Under the pieces are notes generated by a model, which saw only the letters and a program-made list of their open reading frames with translations, had not been told where the DNA came from and made no database searches. Shown here one piece after another: positions 29,280 through 38,734 of a stretch of DNA of 64,000 nucleotides. This stretch comes from an uncultured Spirochaetota bacterium (lineage in GTDB: Bacteria > Spirochaetota > Spirochaetia > Treponematales > Treponemataceae). Each line of letters starts with the position of its first letter. The stretch's first letter is position 1. Made by a program: the position numbers and the translations under genes. Location of the stretch: assembly GCA_944389415.1 (NCBI GenBank), contig CALXMF010000001.1:186001-250000 (forward strand). The letters are read 5' to 3'.

Positions 29280-29888
29280 ATGAAACGGCTCCCAAGTATT
29301 TTTTTGCTGCTGACAATTGCAGTTACAGTCTTTGCAGAGGAGCAATTCACAAGCAATCCGCAGATACGGTTAGGAGGACATATTACCAGCCAGTTTCCAG
29401 CAGGTAATATGAGCCCCTACGCAAATGCAGCGGTTGGACTGGGAGCCGATGTTCTATTTTTTTTGCCAGTTTCGATTCCTGTTCTCAGAAACATGGGATT
29501 TTCATTTCATGCACAATGGCTGTATTTTAACGAAACACATGCAGAAGTGACATCTCTCCACTCGCTGCAAACACAGGGTGGAATTGTTTTTGAGATTCCT
29601 TTGGGAGATTCAGGCTTTTCTCTTTATCCCGAGATAACATACGGCGCAGCATTCCATTTTCTTCAAGCAATGCCTCAAGCACCTGCATATCTTGCCGGTA
29701 CATATATAGATCAGATTATAGAATTCTCCATTGCACTGGCATATGACACCCCCCTTGCAAACGGGGCATCTACGGGATTTTTTATTATGCCTGTTTATTC
29801 AATTATGCCAGAACACCACGCGCTAATACAGCTTCCAGGATTCAAAATCGGCTGTATTTATGGTATTCCCTGCAGGAGTTCAACATGA
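29280..29888 (+). CDS. Exported protein, probable outer-membrane beta-barrel
   Basis: 202 residues starting with a clear signal peptide (KRLPSIFLLLTIAVTVFAEE). The mature part alternates hydrophobic and polar residues with glycine and aromatic-rich turns (RLGGHITSQFPAGNMSP, GVVFEIP-like strands, GFSLYPEITYGAAFHF), the look of a small outer-membrane barrel. I do not recognise a named family. It overlaps the next gene by four bases (ATGA), so the two are translated together and the products may act together at the surface. Confidence 0.65.
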   Translation: MKRLPSIFLLLTIAVTVFAEEQFTSNPQIRLGGHITSQFPAGNMSPYANAAVGLGADVLFFLPVSIPVLRNMGFSFHAQWLYFNETHAEVTSLHSLQTQGGIVFEIPLGDSGFSLYPEITYGAAFHFLQAMPQAPAYLAGTYIDQIIEFSIALAYDTPLANGASTGFFIMPVYSIMPEHHALIQLPGFKIGCIYGIPCRSST

Positions 29889-31879
29889 AAAACTCCCGTT
29901 TTCTTTCTGCTTTGTATATTTTTATATGCATTATTGCAATATCTTGCAGTAATCTGGTACAGAATCTCAGAGATACCGTGCCTGTTTCGCAAATCAATTA
30001 TACAGTTACCCTCTACGCAGGTACTCGCGGTTCATTTACCGGAGAGACATATAAAACAGTAACAGTACCAGAGAATACACAACTCGATTTAAATTTATAT
30101 AAACCAGACATCCCGTCAGAGAGCCAGGAAAAATGGCAGTTTAATCAATGGCTTGATGAAACTGGCAGCACGATAGATAAACCAGTGCGCATTACCGGAG
30201 ACTGCGCATTCCTCGCGGAATATATTAAACTTTGCACTGTAACATTTACAAATGATAACGATACAGTACGTACTATTAAAGGGATCAGGCAAAATACATA
30301 TATAAAAGAACCACCCAAGCTTGAAAAAGACGGCTATGAGTTTGTCGGCTGGTTTACTGATAATGATATTCAATGGAATTTTACAGATAACGCCGTTATT
30401 CAGGATATGACGCTGGATGCGCATTGGACACAAATACAACATACTATCACTTTTATTTCTGGTGAACATGGTTCATTCGCGGATAATAAAAAAGAAGTTC
30501 CTATTTCCATACCTCATGGACAGAATATTGACTTTACCTCATCGCAAATCCCCGTTCCACAGCCCAATGAGGAAAAATGGCGTTTTCTTTATTGGGTGGA
30601 CGAAGAAACAAAACTTCGGATACCAATTGATTCATACCCGGTCACAAAAGATGCTACACTTATAGCCAAGTGGACGGCAAATGAATACGCAGTTTCATTT
30701 GCCGCCGGCACACAGGGATATTTTGCAAATAATTCTGAGAAATTACCTTCATCTGAAATCACAGTTCAGCACGGAGAATCTATAAACCTTCTCGACTCCA
30801 AATACCTACCGGTACAGTATACGGGATGGGTATTTAACGGCTGGCTTTTAGAAGGGAAACTCATCTCCAACGCTGAAAATTATGAAGTTAAAAAAAATAT
30901 CAAACTAACCGCTTCATATCGGCGGTTAAATTTACATATATATAACAACAATGAGTCCGCTGCATTTATTGAACTGGGAAAAACAGAGTCCTCACACCTT
31001 TCTTTCGCTTTTGAAGAAGCAGTATCAGGCGAGTATAATCTGGATGCCAACGGCATTGTCTGGACGTTCCCGGACGGATCAGAAAATTGTTTTTCTGCAA
31101 AAATAAGTCAGGATAAACACTCTGTTGAACTAACAGGTAAAACCCCTACAACACAAAATAATCCTGTTATTGTATCTGTTACTATCAATGGAATAGAGTC
31201 AGCACCTCTCGCTGTCTCTGTTGGAGATTATTATGCTGTCGCCAGTTTTGACCAGTTGAACGCAATACTCCAAACATTGCCGGCAGGCACTAATACCATT
31301 AAAATAAAAAACAGCGAATTTAACACCGATACCCAGTCATTTAAAACCTTAATCACGCTGCTTGGAAAAGAAACAGATAAAACATTTGTTATTGATTTAT
31401 CAGAAGCAGAAAATCTCTCCCTTAGTGAAAGTATGTTCTCAGGAAACACCAATATTCAGAATATCATACTGCCAGATACATTAGATAATATCCCGAAAGG
31501 AACTTTTTATGGATTCCGCGCGCTACAGACTGTATCACTTCCTGCAGGATTAAAAACAATAGGAGCAAGCGCATTCGCTTTCAGCACAATTACACAGATA
31601 TCACTGCCGTCGACACTTAAAGTAATAGAGGGTTTCGCTTTCTATGGGTGTGAATATCTCAAGGAAATTACAATTCCCGCCTCCGTTGTATCTATCGGAG
31701 ATCTCGCTTTTACGGATACGGCTATAAAACAAGTAGTATTTTATGGAAATCCCGCAAACTGTACTCTCGGAACAAGCGTTTTCCCTGATGATGCAATTAT
31801 TTATGTTGCCGATCCAGGCAGTATTCCTGTCAATAGTCCATGGAGAGCATATACAATAAAAAGAATCAGTGAGCTTTGA
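29885..31879 (+). CDS. Surface lipoprotein with InlB B-repeats and BspA-like leucine-rich repeats
   Basis: 664 residues. The lipobox is in ICIIAISCSN (Cys near residue 21). About residues 35-350 hold four Listeria-Bacteroides (InlB B) repeats, each of 65-80 residues and ending in an aromatic GW or YW plus A-x-W/Y pattern (KWQFNQWLDETG, GYEFVGWFTDN, KWRFLYWVDEE, GWVFNGWLLEG). A linker follows, then about 140 residues of LRR_5/BspA-type repeats (LPDTLDNIPKGTFYG, LPAGLKTIGASAFA, LPSTLKVIEGFAFYGC, IPASVVSIGDLAFT). This architecture is common in adhesins and surface proteins of oral and gut spirochaetes and Bacteroidetes. It overlaps the barrel-like gene by four bases. Confidence 0.88.
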   Translation: MKNSRFLSALYIFICIIAISCSNLVQNLRDTVPVSQINYTVTLYAGTRGSFTGETYKTVTVPENTQLDLNLYKPDIPSESQEKWQFNQWLDETGSTIDKPVRITGDCAFLAEYIKLCTVTFTNDNDTVRTIKGIRQNTYIKEPPKLEKDGYEFVGWFTDNDIQWNFTDNAVIQDMTLDAHWTQIQHTITFISGEHGSFADNKKEVPISIPHGQNIDFTSSQIPVPQPNEEKWRFLYWVDEETKLRIPIDSYPVTKDATLIAKWTANEYAVSFAAGTQGYFANNSEKLPSSEITVQHGESINLLDSKYLPVQYTGWVFNGWLLEGKLISNAENYEVKKNIKLTASYRRLNLHIYNNNESAAFIELGKTESSHLSFAFEEAVSGEYNLDANGIVWTFPDGSENCFSAKISQDKHSVELTGKTPTTQNNPVIVSVTINGIESAPLAVSVGDYYAVASFDQLNAILQTLPAGTNTIKIKNSEFNTDTQSFKTLITLLGKETDKTFVIDLSEAENLSLSESMFSGNTNIQNIILPDTLDNIPKGTFYGFRALQTVSLPAGLKTIGASAFAFSTITQISLPSTLKVIEGFAFYGCEYLKEITIPASVVSIGDLAFTDTAIKQVVFYGNPANCTLGTSVFPDDAIIYVADPGSIPVNSPWRAYTIKRISEL

Positions 31880-31891
31880 TATGTGTCCGAC

Positions 31892-34003
31892 TCAGGATTC
31901 CTGAACAGTAAATTTCTGCATGAGAGCTGTAAGATTTTCAGCTGTTGTCCGATTCTTTTTTGATACAGAATTCGTATCAAGAAGTCTATCAGTGACTGTA
32001 TTTACTGAATCAGCAAGGTTATCAAATCTTTCTTTCAGATCAGCCGCTGATTGAACAAGATGTTCTGTTCCTCCGGCAAGTGTATGCATACTTGTTTTAA
32101 TGGCTGTACTACTGTTTGTAACATCCGCAGCCATTTCGGTAATATACGCAATATCAAGAGTAACAGACTGCGCATTTACTGTACTTTCCTGCATCGCCTG
32201 CTGTGTACGTTGTGACAGTCTTCCGACCTGTTCTGACTGCTCCGCAACAGATGCAAACAATGCATCAAAAGAATGCGCTGTCCGTACAGTTTCCTGTATT
32301 TTATAATTCATATTATTGATCGTTACTTCAGCAGCCCGCAACTGTGCAGATGAAGCTTCTGCAAGTTTTTGTATCTCATCTGCCACGACAGCAAAACCTT
32401 TTCCTGCCGCACCAGCATGAGCAGCTTCTATCGCTGCATTCATCGCAAGCAAATTTGTCTGTTCCGCAATATCTGCAATTACCTGATTAATATCAGCAAG
32501 TCCGCCACTCTGTTGTGCTGATTCTCTTATCAAATCTATAAGTGAAATCTGCACAGATTGTGCCTGTGCAATATTTTGAGCAAGAAGATTTACATTTTCT
32601 TCTACAGCTTGTGTGTTATCACAAACAGTTTGAATATTCGCACTCATTTGAGAGACAGCAGAAGATACACTATTAACAGATACAGTCTGAGCTTCAGATT
32701 TTACCGCCAAAGCATTGACATTATCTAAAATTCGCTCAAACTCAGCGTTACTTTCGGCAAGTTTTTCATTCTGTATGCCTACTATAGCATCCATATCAGT
32801 AATTACCTTTTCTGCATTATTGAGCAGTTGCACAGAAGAATCAATTGTTTCATCCAGTTTTTCTGAAACAGTAGATAGACTGTGAGTATTAGCTTTAACA
32901 GCCAAAGTCATTTCTCCCAGATTCGCAGTCATATCATTAATATACGCTGCTATCTGCATAATTTCACGCGGTGCGTGATGATGGAATACAGGAACTTTCT
33001 GACTGAAATCACCTTTACCAATCATATTCAATACGTGGATCATAGTTCGTATTGCCAGGCTGATTAATCGGGCTACAAAAACAAACAGGAGACAAGAGAT
33101 ACCAAGTAAAGCAGCTGCTGCAGGAATCAGGATTTTATAAATCACCGATAAACCTGCAAATACAACAGACTTCTTCTGTATTGTAATAACACTCCATGAA
33201 ACAGAGCGACCAGGGAGACTGACAGGCGCACACGCTATAAAAACATCACTTTCGTCAAATCCCAATTCTGTACAAAATCGCTCTCCATCCATTGCCTGTT
33301 TTATAAAATCAAGCACTTCTCCTGATGAATTTGTGACAAAATTATACTGACTGTGAATCAATTCCGTATCAGGATGAGATACGGTGTTACCATTTCCATC
33401 AATCACAAACGAATAAGCACCAGTTGTCTGTTGTGATACCTTTTCAATAAGCTGCTGCAAAAAGGTAAGATGTATATCCAATCCAAGAATGCCAACAGGA
33501 TTATTTGTTAAAGAATCAAGGTGTTCATACACAGGAACAAAAATAGACGTACAATATGCACCTGTATTGATAGAATAATATGATGGAGACACAAAAGGCT
33601 CAGCCTTTTCCTCCATTCTAGCAAACCACCAGCGATCTTTTCTGTTGCCAAGTTCGCCGCTTGATCGAGCTACCTGATCACCATTCATCTTTTGTAAGTA
33701 AAGAAGCTCAATGGATGGATTTTTTGCAGCAAGCGATTTAAATAACTGAGAAGCGCCGTCTCCATCCATAAAGCGTATCTGCTCGGACACAGCAAGACCT
33801 TCTGTCTGATAAAACATTTCAGAAATGAACATTTCAACAGAGTCAGAAATCATATCAGCCGTATTCTGGCACATCTGCTTATGAGTAACTGTCTGATACC
33901 GTTTAAAAACAACAGTTGTAATACCTGTTAATGTAACAATGACCAGAATCAGCAAACATATTGCTGGAATAGTGATATAACGAAAAATCCCTAGTTTTTT
34001 CAT
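31892..34003 (-). CDS. Methyl-accepting chemotaxis protein with Cache-type sensor
   Basis: 703 residues with classical topology. An N-terminal helix ([19 protein letters not shown]) precedes a periplasmic double-Cache-like domain of about 250 residues ([38 protein letters not shown], a typical dCache core). A second helix, HAMP, and the signalling coiled coil follow, with tip [20 protein letters not shown] and [19 protein letters not shown]. It would sense small solutes such as amino acids or organic acids. It converges on the repeat-lipoprotein gene and has no other partner in the vicinity. Confidence 0.93.
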   Translation of the reverse strand: MKKLGIFRYITIPAICLLILVIVTLTGITTVVFKRYQTVTHKQMCQNTADMISDSVEMFISEMFYQTEGLAVSEQIRFMDGDGASQLFKSLAAKNPSIELLYLQKMNGDQVARSSGELGNRKDRWWFARMEEKAEPFVSPSYYSINTGAYCTSIFVPVYEHLDSLTNNPVGILGLDIHLTFLQQLIEKVSQQTTGAYSFVIDGNGNTVSHPDTELIHSQYNFVTNSSGEVLDFIKQAMDGERFCTELGFDESDVFIACAPVSLPGRSVSWSVITIQKKSVVFAGLSVIYKILIPAAAALLGISCLLFVFVARLISLAIRTMIHVLNMIGKGDFSQKVPVFHHHAPREIMQIAAYINDMTANLGEMTLAVKANTHSLSTVSEKLDETIDSSVQLLNNAEKVITDMDAIVGIQNEKLAESNAEFERILDNVNALAVKSEAQTVSVNSVSSAVSQMSANIQTVCDNTQAVEENVNLLAQNIAQAQSVQISLIDLIRESAQQSGGLADINQVIADIAEQTNLLAMNAAIEAAHAGAAGKGFAVVADEIQKLAEASSAQLRAAEVTINNMNYKIQETVRTAHSFDALFASVAEQSEQVGRLSQRTQQAMQESTVNAQSVTLDIAYITEMAADVTNSSTAIKTSMHTLAGGTEHLVQSAADLKERFDNLADSVNTVTDRLLDTNSVSKKNRTTAENLTALMQKFTVQES

Positions 34004-34106
34004 ACTAAAATCCGAATAAAAAGATATCTCTACTCAAAGCAGACAATATCAGTATACTACCAAACAGGGGAAAAAAATAGTTTTTTTTAATTTTTGAAAG
34101 TATTTG

Positions 34107-35207
34107 TTATTTCAAAATAGTTCGATTACGACCATTTTTCTTTGCTTCATATAGAACCTTATCCGCGGCATCTATTAGAGCAGAAGTATCGGGCATAGTT
34201 ATATCAGCACCAGCAACTCCAAACGTAATAGTTACAGGAATAATAATACCGTTATATTCAAAAATATGATTCTCTACAAGAGAACGCAAATGTTCAGCTC
34301 GCGTATAACAGACAGTCTTATCAGCCTGCATAAGCAATACAAATTCTTCACCGCCCCAACGTCCAAGAAAATCTCCTTTCCGAGTATTCTGCTGCATTAA
34401 CTGAGCCAGTGTTTTCAGTACATAATCACCCGCATTATGTCCGTAAGTATCATTGATGGATTTAAACTTATCAATATCACCAATACAGACAGAACATGGA
34501 ATATTTTGTCGCTGATACAGTAAGAATGTCTGCTCTAAACGAATATTCATTTCATGTCGGTTAAGCAACCCTGTTAAAGCATCATGATTTGCCTTTAAAT
34601 TCAGAACCGCATTTTCTTCACGAATATCAGTAAATCTGGCAACAATGCTGCGAACAAAAAAATAAGATTGCAATGCCGCCATGCAGAACACCATGCTGAT
34701 AGAATATATAGAAAAAACAGTATGCGTAAAATCCGGCACTTTCATAACACATGAATTACCAGGATGAATCACCTGAATTCGTATATATGACGCGGCATTT
34801 ATAATAAGCGACAGAAAAACAAAAATCCTTTGAAAGAGGCGGGAATACGGCATTAACAGGATATAACTGCCAGTAGGAATTAACATTATATAATAGAGCT
34901 CGATTCCAATTGGCAGACCAATTATCAGGTGACATAAATGGATATGCAGCAAAATTTCAACATATGTTAAACAATAGATAACGATAAACCTACGAGAGTC
35001 AATAAAACTGGCAAACACAATAAATAAAATTAATGTTGCCAGATAATATACAAACATCACCGGCAAAGAAAAAATAACACTAAGTACAGATAATCCCAGA
35101 TGTACGACAGCCGCATACCCTAGTAGAAATTTCATTTGAAAATCTACCGCAGATAACAACATTGATGGACTACGCTTAAAATAAATTTCCTGTATTTTTT
35201 TTAACAT
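34107..35207 (-). CDS. Membrane-bound diguanylate cyclase (GGDEF)
   Basis: Hydrophobic N-terminal region with about six membrane helices (residues 20-200), a short coiled linker (DIREENAVLNLKANHD), and a GGDEF domain. The catalytic motif is the active variant GGEEF in FLGRWGGEEFVLLMQ, with the substrate-binding DALTGLLNRHEM and IGDIDKFKSINDTYGHNAGD. It makes cyclic di-GMP. No RxxD inhibitory site is evident before GGEEF. I chose the ATG at 35207 because AGGAAG lies ahead of it. A GTG at 35279 would add 24 residues with four cysteines but has no ribosome-binding site. Confidence 0.88.
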   Translation of the reverse strand: MLKKIQEIYFKRSPSMLLSAVDFQMKFLLGYAAVVHLGLSVLSVIFSLPVMFVYYLATLILFIVFASFIDSRRFIVIYCLTYVEILLHIHLCHLIIGLPIGIELYYIMLIPTGSYILLMPYSRLFQRIFVFLSLIINAASYIRIQVIHPGNSCVMKVPDFTHTVFSIYSISMVFCMAALQSYFFVRSIVARFTDIREENAVLNLKANHDALTGLLNRHEMNIRLEQTFLLYQRQNIPCSVCIGDIDKFKSINDTYGHNAGDYVLKTLAQLMQQNTRKGDFLGRWGGEEFVLLMQADKTVCYTRAEHLRSLVENHIFEYNGIIIPVTITFGVAGADITMPDTSALIDAADKVLYEAKKNGRNRTILK

Positions 35208-35381
35208 TAGACATTCTTCCTGCATGATACAAGTATCACATTGACCGGTGTCTGTCCAGTGCAGACATCCTTTCGACACACGTTTATATTATCGGTATTT
35301 ATCACATCACTCAAGCCCGCTCGACAGATATTTCTCCCAATGTTATATTTGTTATAAACATTGTATTCAGGAGATGTAATT

Positions 35382-35930
35382 ATGAAAAAACACTTAAAAA
35401 AAGTACATATTATTTTATTTTTATGTTTTTGCTGTTGCGTCGCCGGAGCCGAAACCACATTTAATCAAGGTATTTCCTGTGGAGGCGGAATTCTCTTACA
35501 AACAGATATGGTAGGCGGAATCGCTTATCTTGATTTTCCATTTTGGACAAGCTCTTCTGGGTTTCTGCGTGGTGGAATTACCGCAGAAGGACTTGGAGGT
35601 AACCTGGAGCCATATGGTCCAAACGGTATGGGTAATATTGGTATACAGTTACGAGCTGGGGGAAATATACAGCCGGGAAATCAAGCCAGCGGTATCCTGA
35701 TGCGATGTTACGGATTTACTGATGGCATCTGTAATCTGATTGGATCATCAAGAGGCTTTGATATTGCTGTAACAGTAACCGGCGGAGGCGGCTTTGAAAT
35801 ACAGTTTCTACCGGATATGTCCGTTTTCTGGGAATATGGCGGAGGCGTTATCATCCCGTGTACCGCATCGCAGAATACACTATCCGGCTTTGCCCGGCAT
35901 TCATTCGGTTTCCGAACCTATTTTAAATAA
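35382..35930 (+). CDS. Exported hypothetical protein, glycine-rich, probable envelope protein
   Basis: 182 residues from the ATG at 35382, which has CAGGAG eight bases before it. A signal peptide (HIILFLCFCCCVAGAE) is followed by a glycine- and aromatic-rich chain with alternating pattern (CGGGILLQTDMVGGIAYLDF, VTGGGGFEIQFLPDMS, ending HSFGFRTYFK). The terminal aromatic is typical of an outer-membrane barrel strand. The cysteine cluster in the signal region could allow lipidation instead. No family is recognised. It is divergent from the diguanylate cyclase gene. Confidence 0.6.
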   Translation: MKKHLKKVHIILFLCFCCCVAGAETTFNQGISCGGGILLQTDMVGGIAYLDFPFWTSSSGFLRGGITAEGLGGNLEPYGPNGMGNIGIQLRAGGNIQPGNQASGILMRCYGFTDGICNLIGSSRGFDIAVTVTGGGGFEIQFLPDMSVFWEYGGGVIIPCTASQNTLSGFARHSFGFRTYFK

Positions 35931-36008
35931 TACCTGAAAAAATAATCAGTACCCTAGGACGGTTGTCGTGTCCTTGTAACCTCGCCGTATCTGGGGTATA
36001 CTGCATTC

Positions 36009-36788
36009 ATGAAAAACAAACAGAAACATGAACTTGCTGTCTGCGGATACGCGGCTGTAAAAGCCCTCGAAGCAAGACACAGTGATTCTATCTGCCGGCT
36101 GTATTTTTCACGAGAACGATCGCATCAATTCGGCGAGTTATGTCGAATACTCGCAACGAGGAATATTCCATATAATATAGTAGAATCAGATGAACTGCAG
36201 AAACTCTGCGGAAGTCTTCATCATCAGGGCGTTGTAGCAATGATCCATACGCCGCGTTTGATACCGCTTACAAAGGAGCAAGCACTTTCGTTTGTTCATA
36301 AAAAAGAACGAATTGTACTGCTAGATCGTGTCGGCAATGCCAACAACCTGGGAGCTATCGTACGCAGCGCCGCTTTTTTTGGTATCAAAAACATCATTCT
36401 TCCAGTTGAAGATGGTCAGACAATGGTAACAACAAGTACATTCCGTATCGCTCAGGGAGGAATGGAATATGTTGATATATACTCAGTCCGTTCTCCGACA
36501 TCGTTTCTCCAAGATATGCAGGGAAAAATGGTACGCATCGCAACAGATGTGCGAGGCGCAGAACCTATTTCACATTTGTCATCGATATGCAAAAGAAAAG
36601 CAGCTGTTGTTGTACTCGGCAATGAGGAAACAGGTGTGTCTGAAAATCTCTTCAAACTGTGTGATTACCGTGTAGTAATACCTGGTATTCCATTTGCCGA
36701 CACACACCTGCCGGCTGTTGAGAGCCTCAATGTAGCACAGGCATCATCCATTGTATTTTATGAATTTTCCCGAAAAGGAACAGAATAA
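36009..36788 (+). CDS. SpoU/TrmH-family RNA 2'-O-methyltransferase
   Basis: 259 residues. An N-terminal substrate-binding domain is followed by the SPOUT knot with all three motifs: LLDRVGNANNLGAIVRSAAFFG (motif 1, read in part), VVVLGNEETGVSE (motif 2), and VVIPGIPFADTHLPAVESLNVAQ-type motif 3 (SLNVAQASSIVFYEF). It methylates a ribose of rRNA or tRNA using S-adenosylmethionine. RlmB and TrmH cannot be told apart safely from motifs alone. It is first in a long same-strand gene run ending at lspA, and its stop abuts the next start. Confidence 0.9.
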   Translation: MKNKQKHELAVCGYAAVKALEARHSDSICRLYFSRERSHQFGELCRILATRNIPYNIVESDELQKLCGSLHHQGVVAMIHTPRLIPLTKEQALSFVHKKERIVLLDRVGNANNLGAIVRSAAFFGIKNIILPVEDGQTMVTTSTFRIAQGGMEYVDIYSVRSPTSFLQDMQGKMVRIATDVRGAEPISHLSSICKRKAAVVVLGNEETGVSENLFKLCDYRVVIPGIPFADTHLPAVESLNVAQASSIVFYEFSRKGTE

Positions 36789-37313
36789 ATGGCACTTGAA
36801 CTTATCACACATGCTTTTGAGCCTGTGTATGATGAGCACAGCCGTATACTAGTGCTTGGCACAATGCCCTCACCTTCCTCACGTAAAAACGGTTTTTACT
36901 ACTCACACCCGCAAAATCGTTTCTGGGAAGTAATATCCACCGTATTCAGAGAACCAATTCCATATACAATTGAACAAAAACGATCTCTAGTACTTCGCCA
37001 TGGAATCGCACTTTGGGATGTACTTGCAAGCTGCCTCATAGATGGTGCAGATGACGCAAGTATAAAAGAACCCCAACCGAATGATTTCAGCACATTGCTT
37101 TCAGAGTCCTCTATTACCCGTATTTTTACGACCGGAGATAAAGCGTATAAATTGTATCAGAAACTCTGCCGAAAACAAACAGGCATAGACGCAGAAAAAT
37201 TGCCTTCCACAAGCCCTGCAAACAGAGGCCGGTGGCCGCTCAAAAAACTTATCGATGCATATTCTGTATTAAATATATACCATATAACTATTTCTCAGGG
37301 AGAAAACATATAA
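36789..37313 (+). CDS. DNA-deoxyinosine (hypoxanthine) glycosylase, UDG superfamily family 6
   Basis: A 174-residue enzyme with the UDG-superfamily pattern. Motif 1 is ILVLGTMPSPSS followed by the aromatic YYSHPQNRFWEV. A central HGIALWDVLASC segment carries the activating residues, and motif 2 is LPSTSPANRGRW. This set is that of family 6 hypoxanthine-DNA glycosylases, which remove deaminated adenine from DNA. It begins immediately after the methyltransferase stop and its own stop shares a base with the next start, so it lies within an operon. Confidence 0.82.
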   Translation: MALELITHAFEPVYDEHSRILVLGTMPSPSSRKNGFYYSHPQNRFWEVISTVFREPIPYTIEQKRSLVLRHGIALWDVLASCLIDGADDASIKEPQPNDFSTLLSESSITRIFTTGDKAYKLYQKLCRKQTGIDAEKLPSTSPANRGRWPLKKLIDAYSVLNIYHITISQGENI

Positions 37314-38176
37314 TGAAATACATTACCTCTATCTTACTATCCATCCTTATTCTAACAGCCGTACCTGTATCAGCGCAGGAATTTAAAATAGAAAATCCTT
37401 CTGTTTCTGACTATATCTGGGGCAGCGGAAAAGTATTCAGACTCCAGCCACAACTTGATATTCCACTGCTTGCAGGAAGCGCCGCTGTAGCGATTTCTGG
37501 TTTACTGTGTGAATACCTCGTAGAAAAACCACATCCGGAAACGCTGCCTCTTGATATTAATCAAGTAAACCCTTTTGACCGCCCAATGGCTCGCCCATAT
37601 AATCGGGCACTTGATATTACCGGTTCAGTAACCAATTTTCTTGCACTGGCAATGCCCGCTGTACTTTTTGCCCTGCCAGCAACAGAATGGAGTACATTTC
37701 TGACTATGTATCTGGAATCAGCTCTTTTTGCACTTGGCTTCAGAAGTATTGGGAAGGCCTTTACCTACCGAGAACGACCCTATACATATTTTGAAAACTA
37801 TCCTACATCTGCACTGGAAGACGGAGATTTTGCCCGTTCTTTTCCATCAGGTCATACTACAATGGCATTTGTCGGCGCGACATTTGCAGCATATGTGTTC
37901 TGCATGTATTATCCAGATTCAATCTTTAAGATTCCTGTTATTGCAGCAAGTTCTATGTTCGCAGTTGGTACCGGTGCATTGCGTATTCTCAGCGGCAATC
38001 ATTTTATGACTGATGTACTGGCAGGAGCCGCAATCGGAGGTCTGTGTGGTTTCCTCGTACCTTTCGTACACACAATCAATGCGGGTATCGCTAAATCGCT
38101 GGGCAACGAAAATGGCGAGGCACCAATAGAATTAAATACACTCTCTGGTGGTATATCCATCCGTTTTAAATGGTAG
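37313..38176 (+). CDS. Exported PAP2-family phosphatase
   Basis: Start at 37313 (TAATG overlap with the preceding stop, GGGAGA before it). A signal peptide or first helix (SILLSILILTAVPVSAQ) is followed by several membrane helices and the three-part PAP2 active site: KAFTYRERPY, RSFPSGHT, and RILSGNHFMTDVLAG. The third motif has RxxxxxHxxxD as expected. Such enzymes remove phosphate from phosphatidic acid, undecaprenyl pyrophosphate or lipid A on the periplasmic side. A role in recycling the wall lipid carrier is plausible. 288 residues. Confidence 0.87.
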   Translation: MKYITSILLSILILTAVPVSAQEFKIENPSVSDYIWGSGKVFRLQPQLDIPLLAGSAAVAISGLLCEYLVEKPHPETLPLDINQVNPFDRPMARPYNRALDITGSVTNFLALAMPAVLFALPATEWSTFLTMYLESALFALGFRSIGKAFTYRERPYTYFENYPTSALEDGDFARSFPSGHTTMAFVGATFAAYVFCMYYPDSIFKIPVIAASSMFAVGTGALRILSGNHFMTDVLAGAAIGGLCGFLVPFVHTINAGIAKSLGNENGEAPIELNTLSGGISIRFKW

Positions 38177-38182
38177 GTTTCT

Positions 38183-38734
38183 ATGAAATATTTTATCTGT
38201 TCTGATATACATGGATCAGCGGAACGCATGAGTGCCGCGCTCAAACAGTTTCAACAACTTAATTGCGATTATATTCTGCTGCTCGGTGATATTTTATATC
38301 ATGGTCCACGAAATCCGCTGCCACCAGGACATAATCCACAAGCAGTTGCATCAATGCTTAACGAATACGCAGCTCATATCATCGCCTGCAGGGGTAACTG
38401 CGAAGCAGAAGTAGATCAGGTTATGCTGCATTTTCCAGTTCTCTGTGATTCAGCTCAGATATTTGATACTTGCGGAGGTGCACACCGAATTTTTTTATCG
38501 CATGGTCATATCTGGTCTCCAGAAAAACTGCCTCCGCTCACAGCAGGAGATATTTTTCTTTCAGGACACACACATATTCCAGTGCTTGAGCACAGAGAAG
38601 GTATTATTCTCTGTAATCCCGGTTCTATATCACTGCCAAAAGGCGGTTCTCAACCAGGATTTGCCATATATACACCGGAAAAATTGTCTCTGCACACACT
38701 TGACGGCGCTGTATATAAAGAGCTGGTGCTATGA
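38183..38734 (+). CDS. YfcE-like metallophosphodiesterase
   Basis: 183 residues with the calcineurin-like metallophosphoesterase blocks in order: SDIHG at 7-11, LLGDILYHGPRNPLP, CRGNCE, FLSHGHIW, and LSGHTHIPVLE, ending with NPGSISLPKGG. The pattern and length match E. coli YfcE, a Mn-dependent phosphodiesterase of unknown natural substrate. It is cytoplasmic, and its last four bases overlap the start of the next gene. Confidence 0.92.
   Translation: MKYFICSDIHGSAERMSAALKQFQQLNCDYILLLGDILYHGPRNPLPPGHNPQAVASMLNEYAAHIIACRGNCEAEVDQVMLHFPVLCDSAQIFDTCGGAHRIFLSHGHIWSPEKLPPLTAGDIFLSGHTHIPVLEHREGIILCNPGSISLPKGGSQPGFAIYTPEKLSLHTLDGAVYKELVL

Noticed and set aside
3002-34003. Three proteins of exactly 703 residues (3002-5113, 7847-9958, 31892-34003)
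   Set aside because: They belong to unrelated families with no shared sequence, so the equal length is coincidence.
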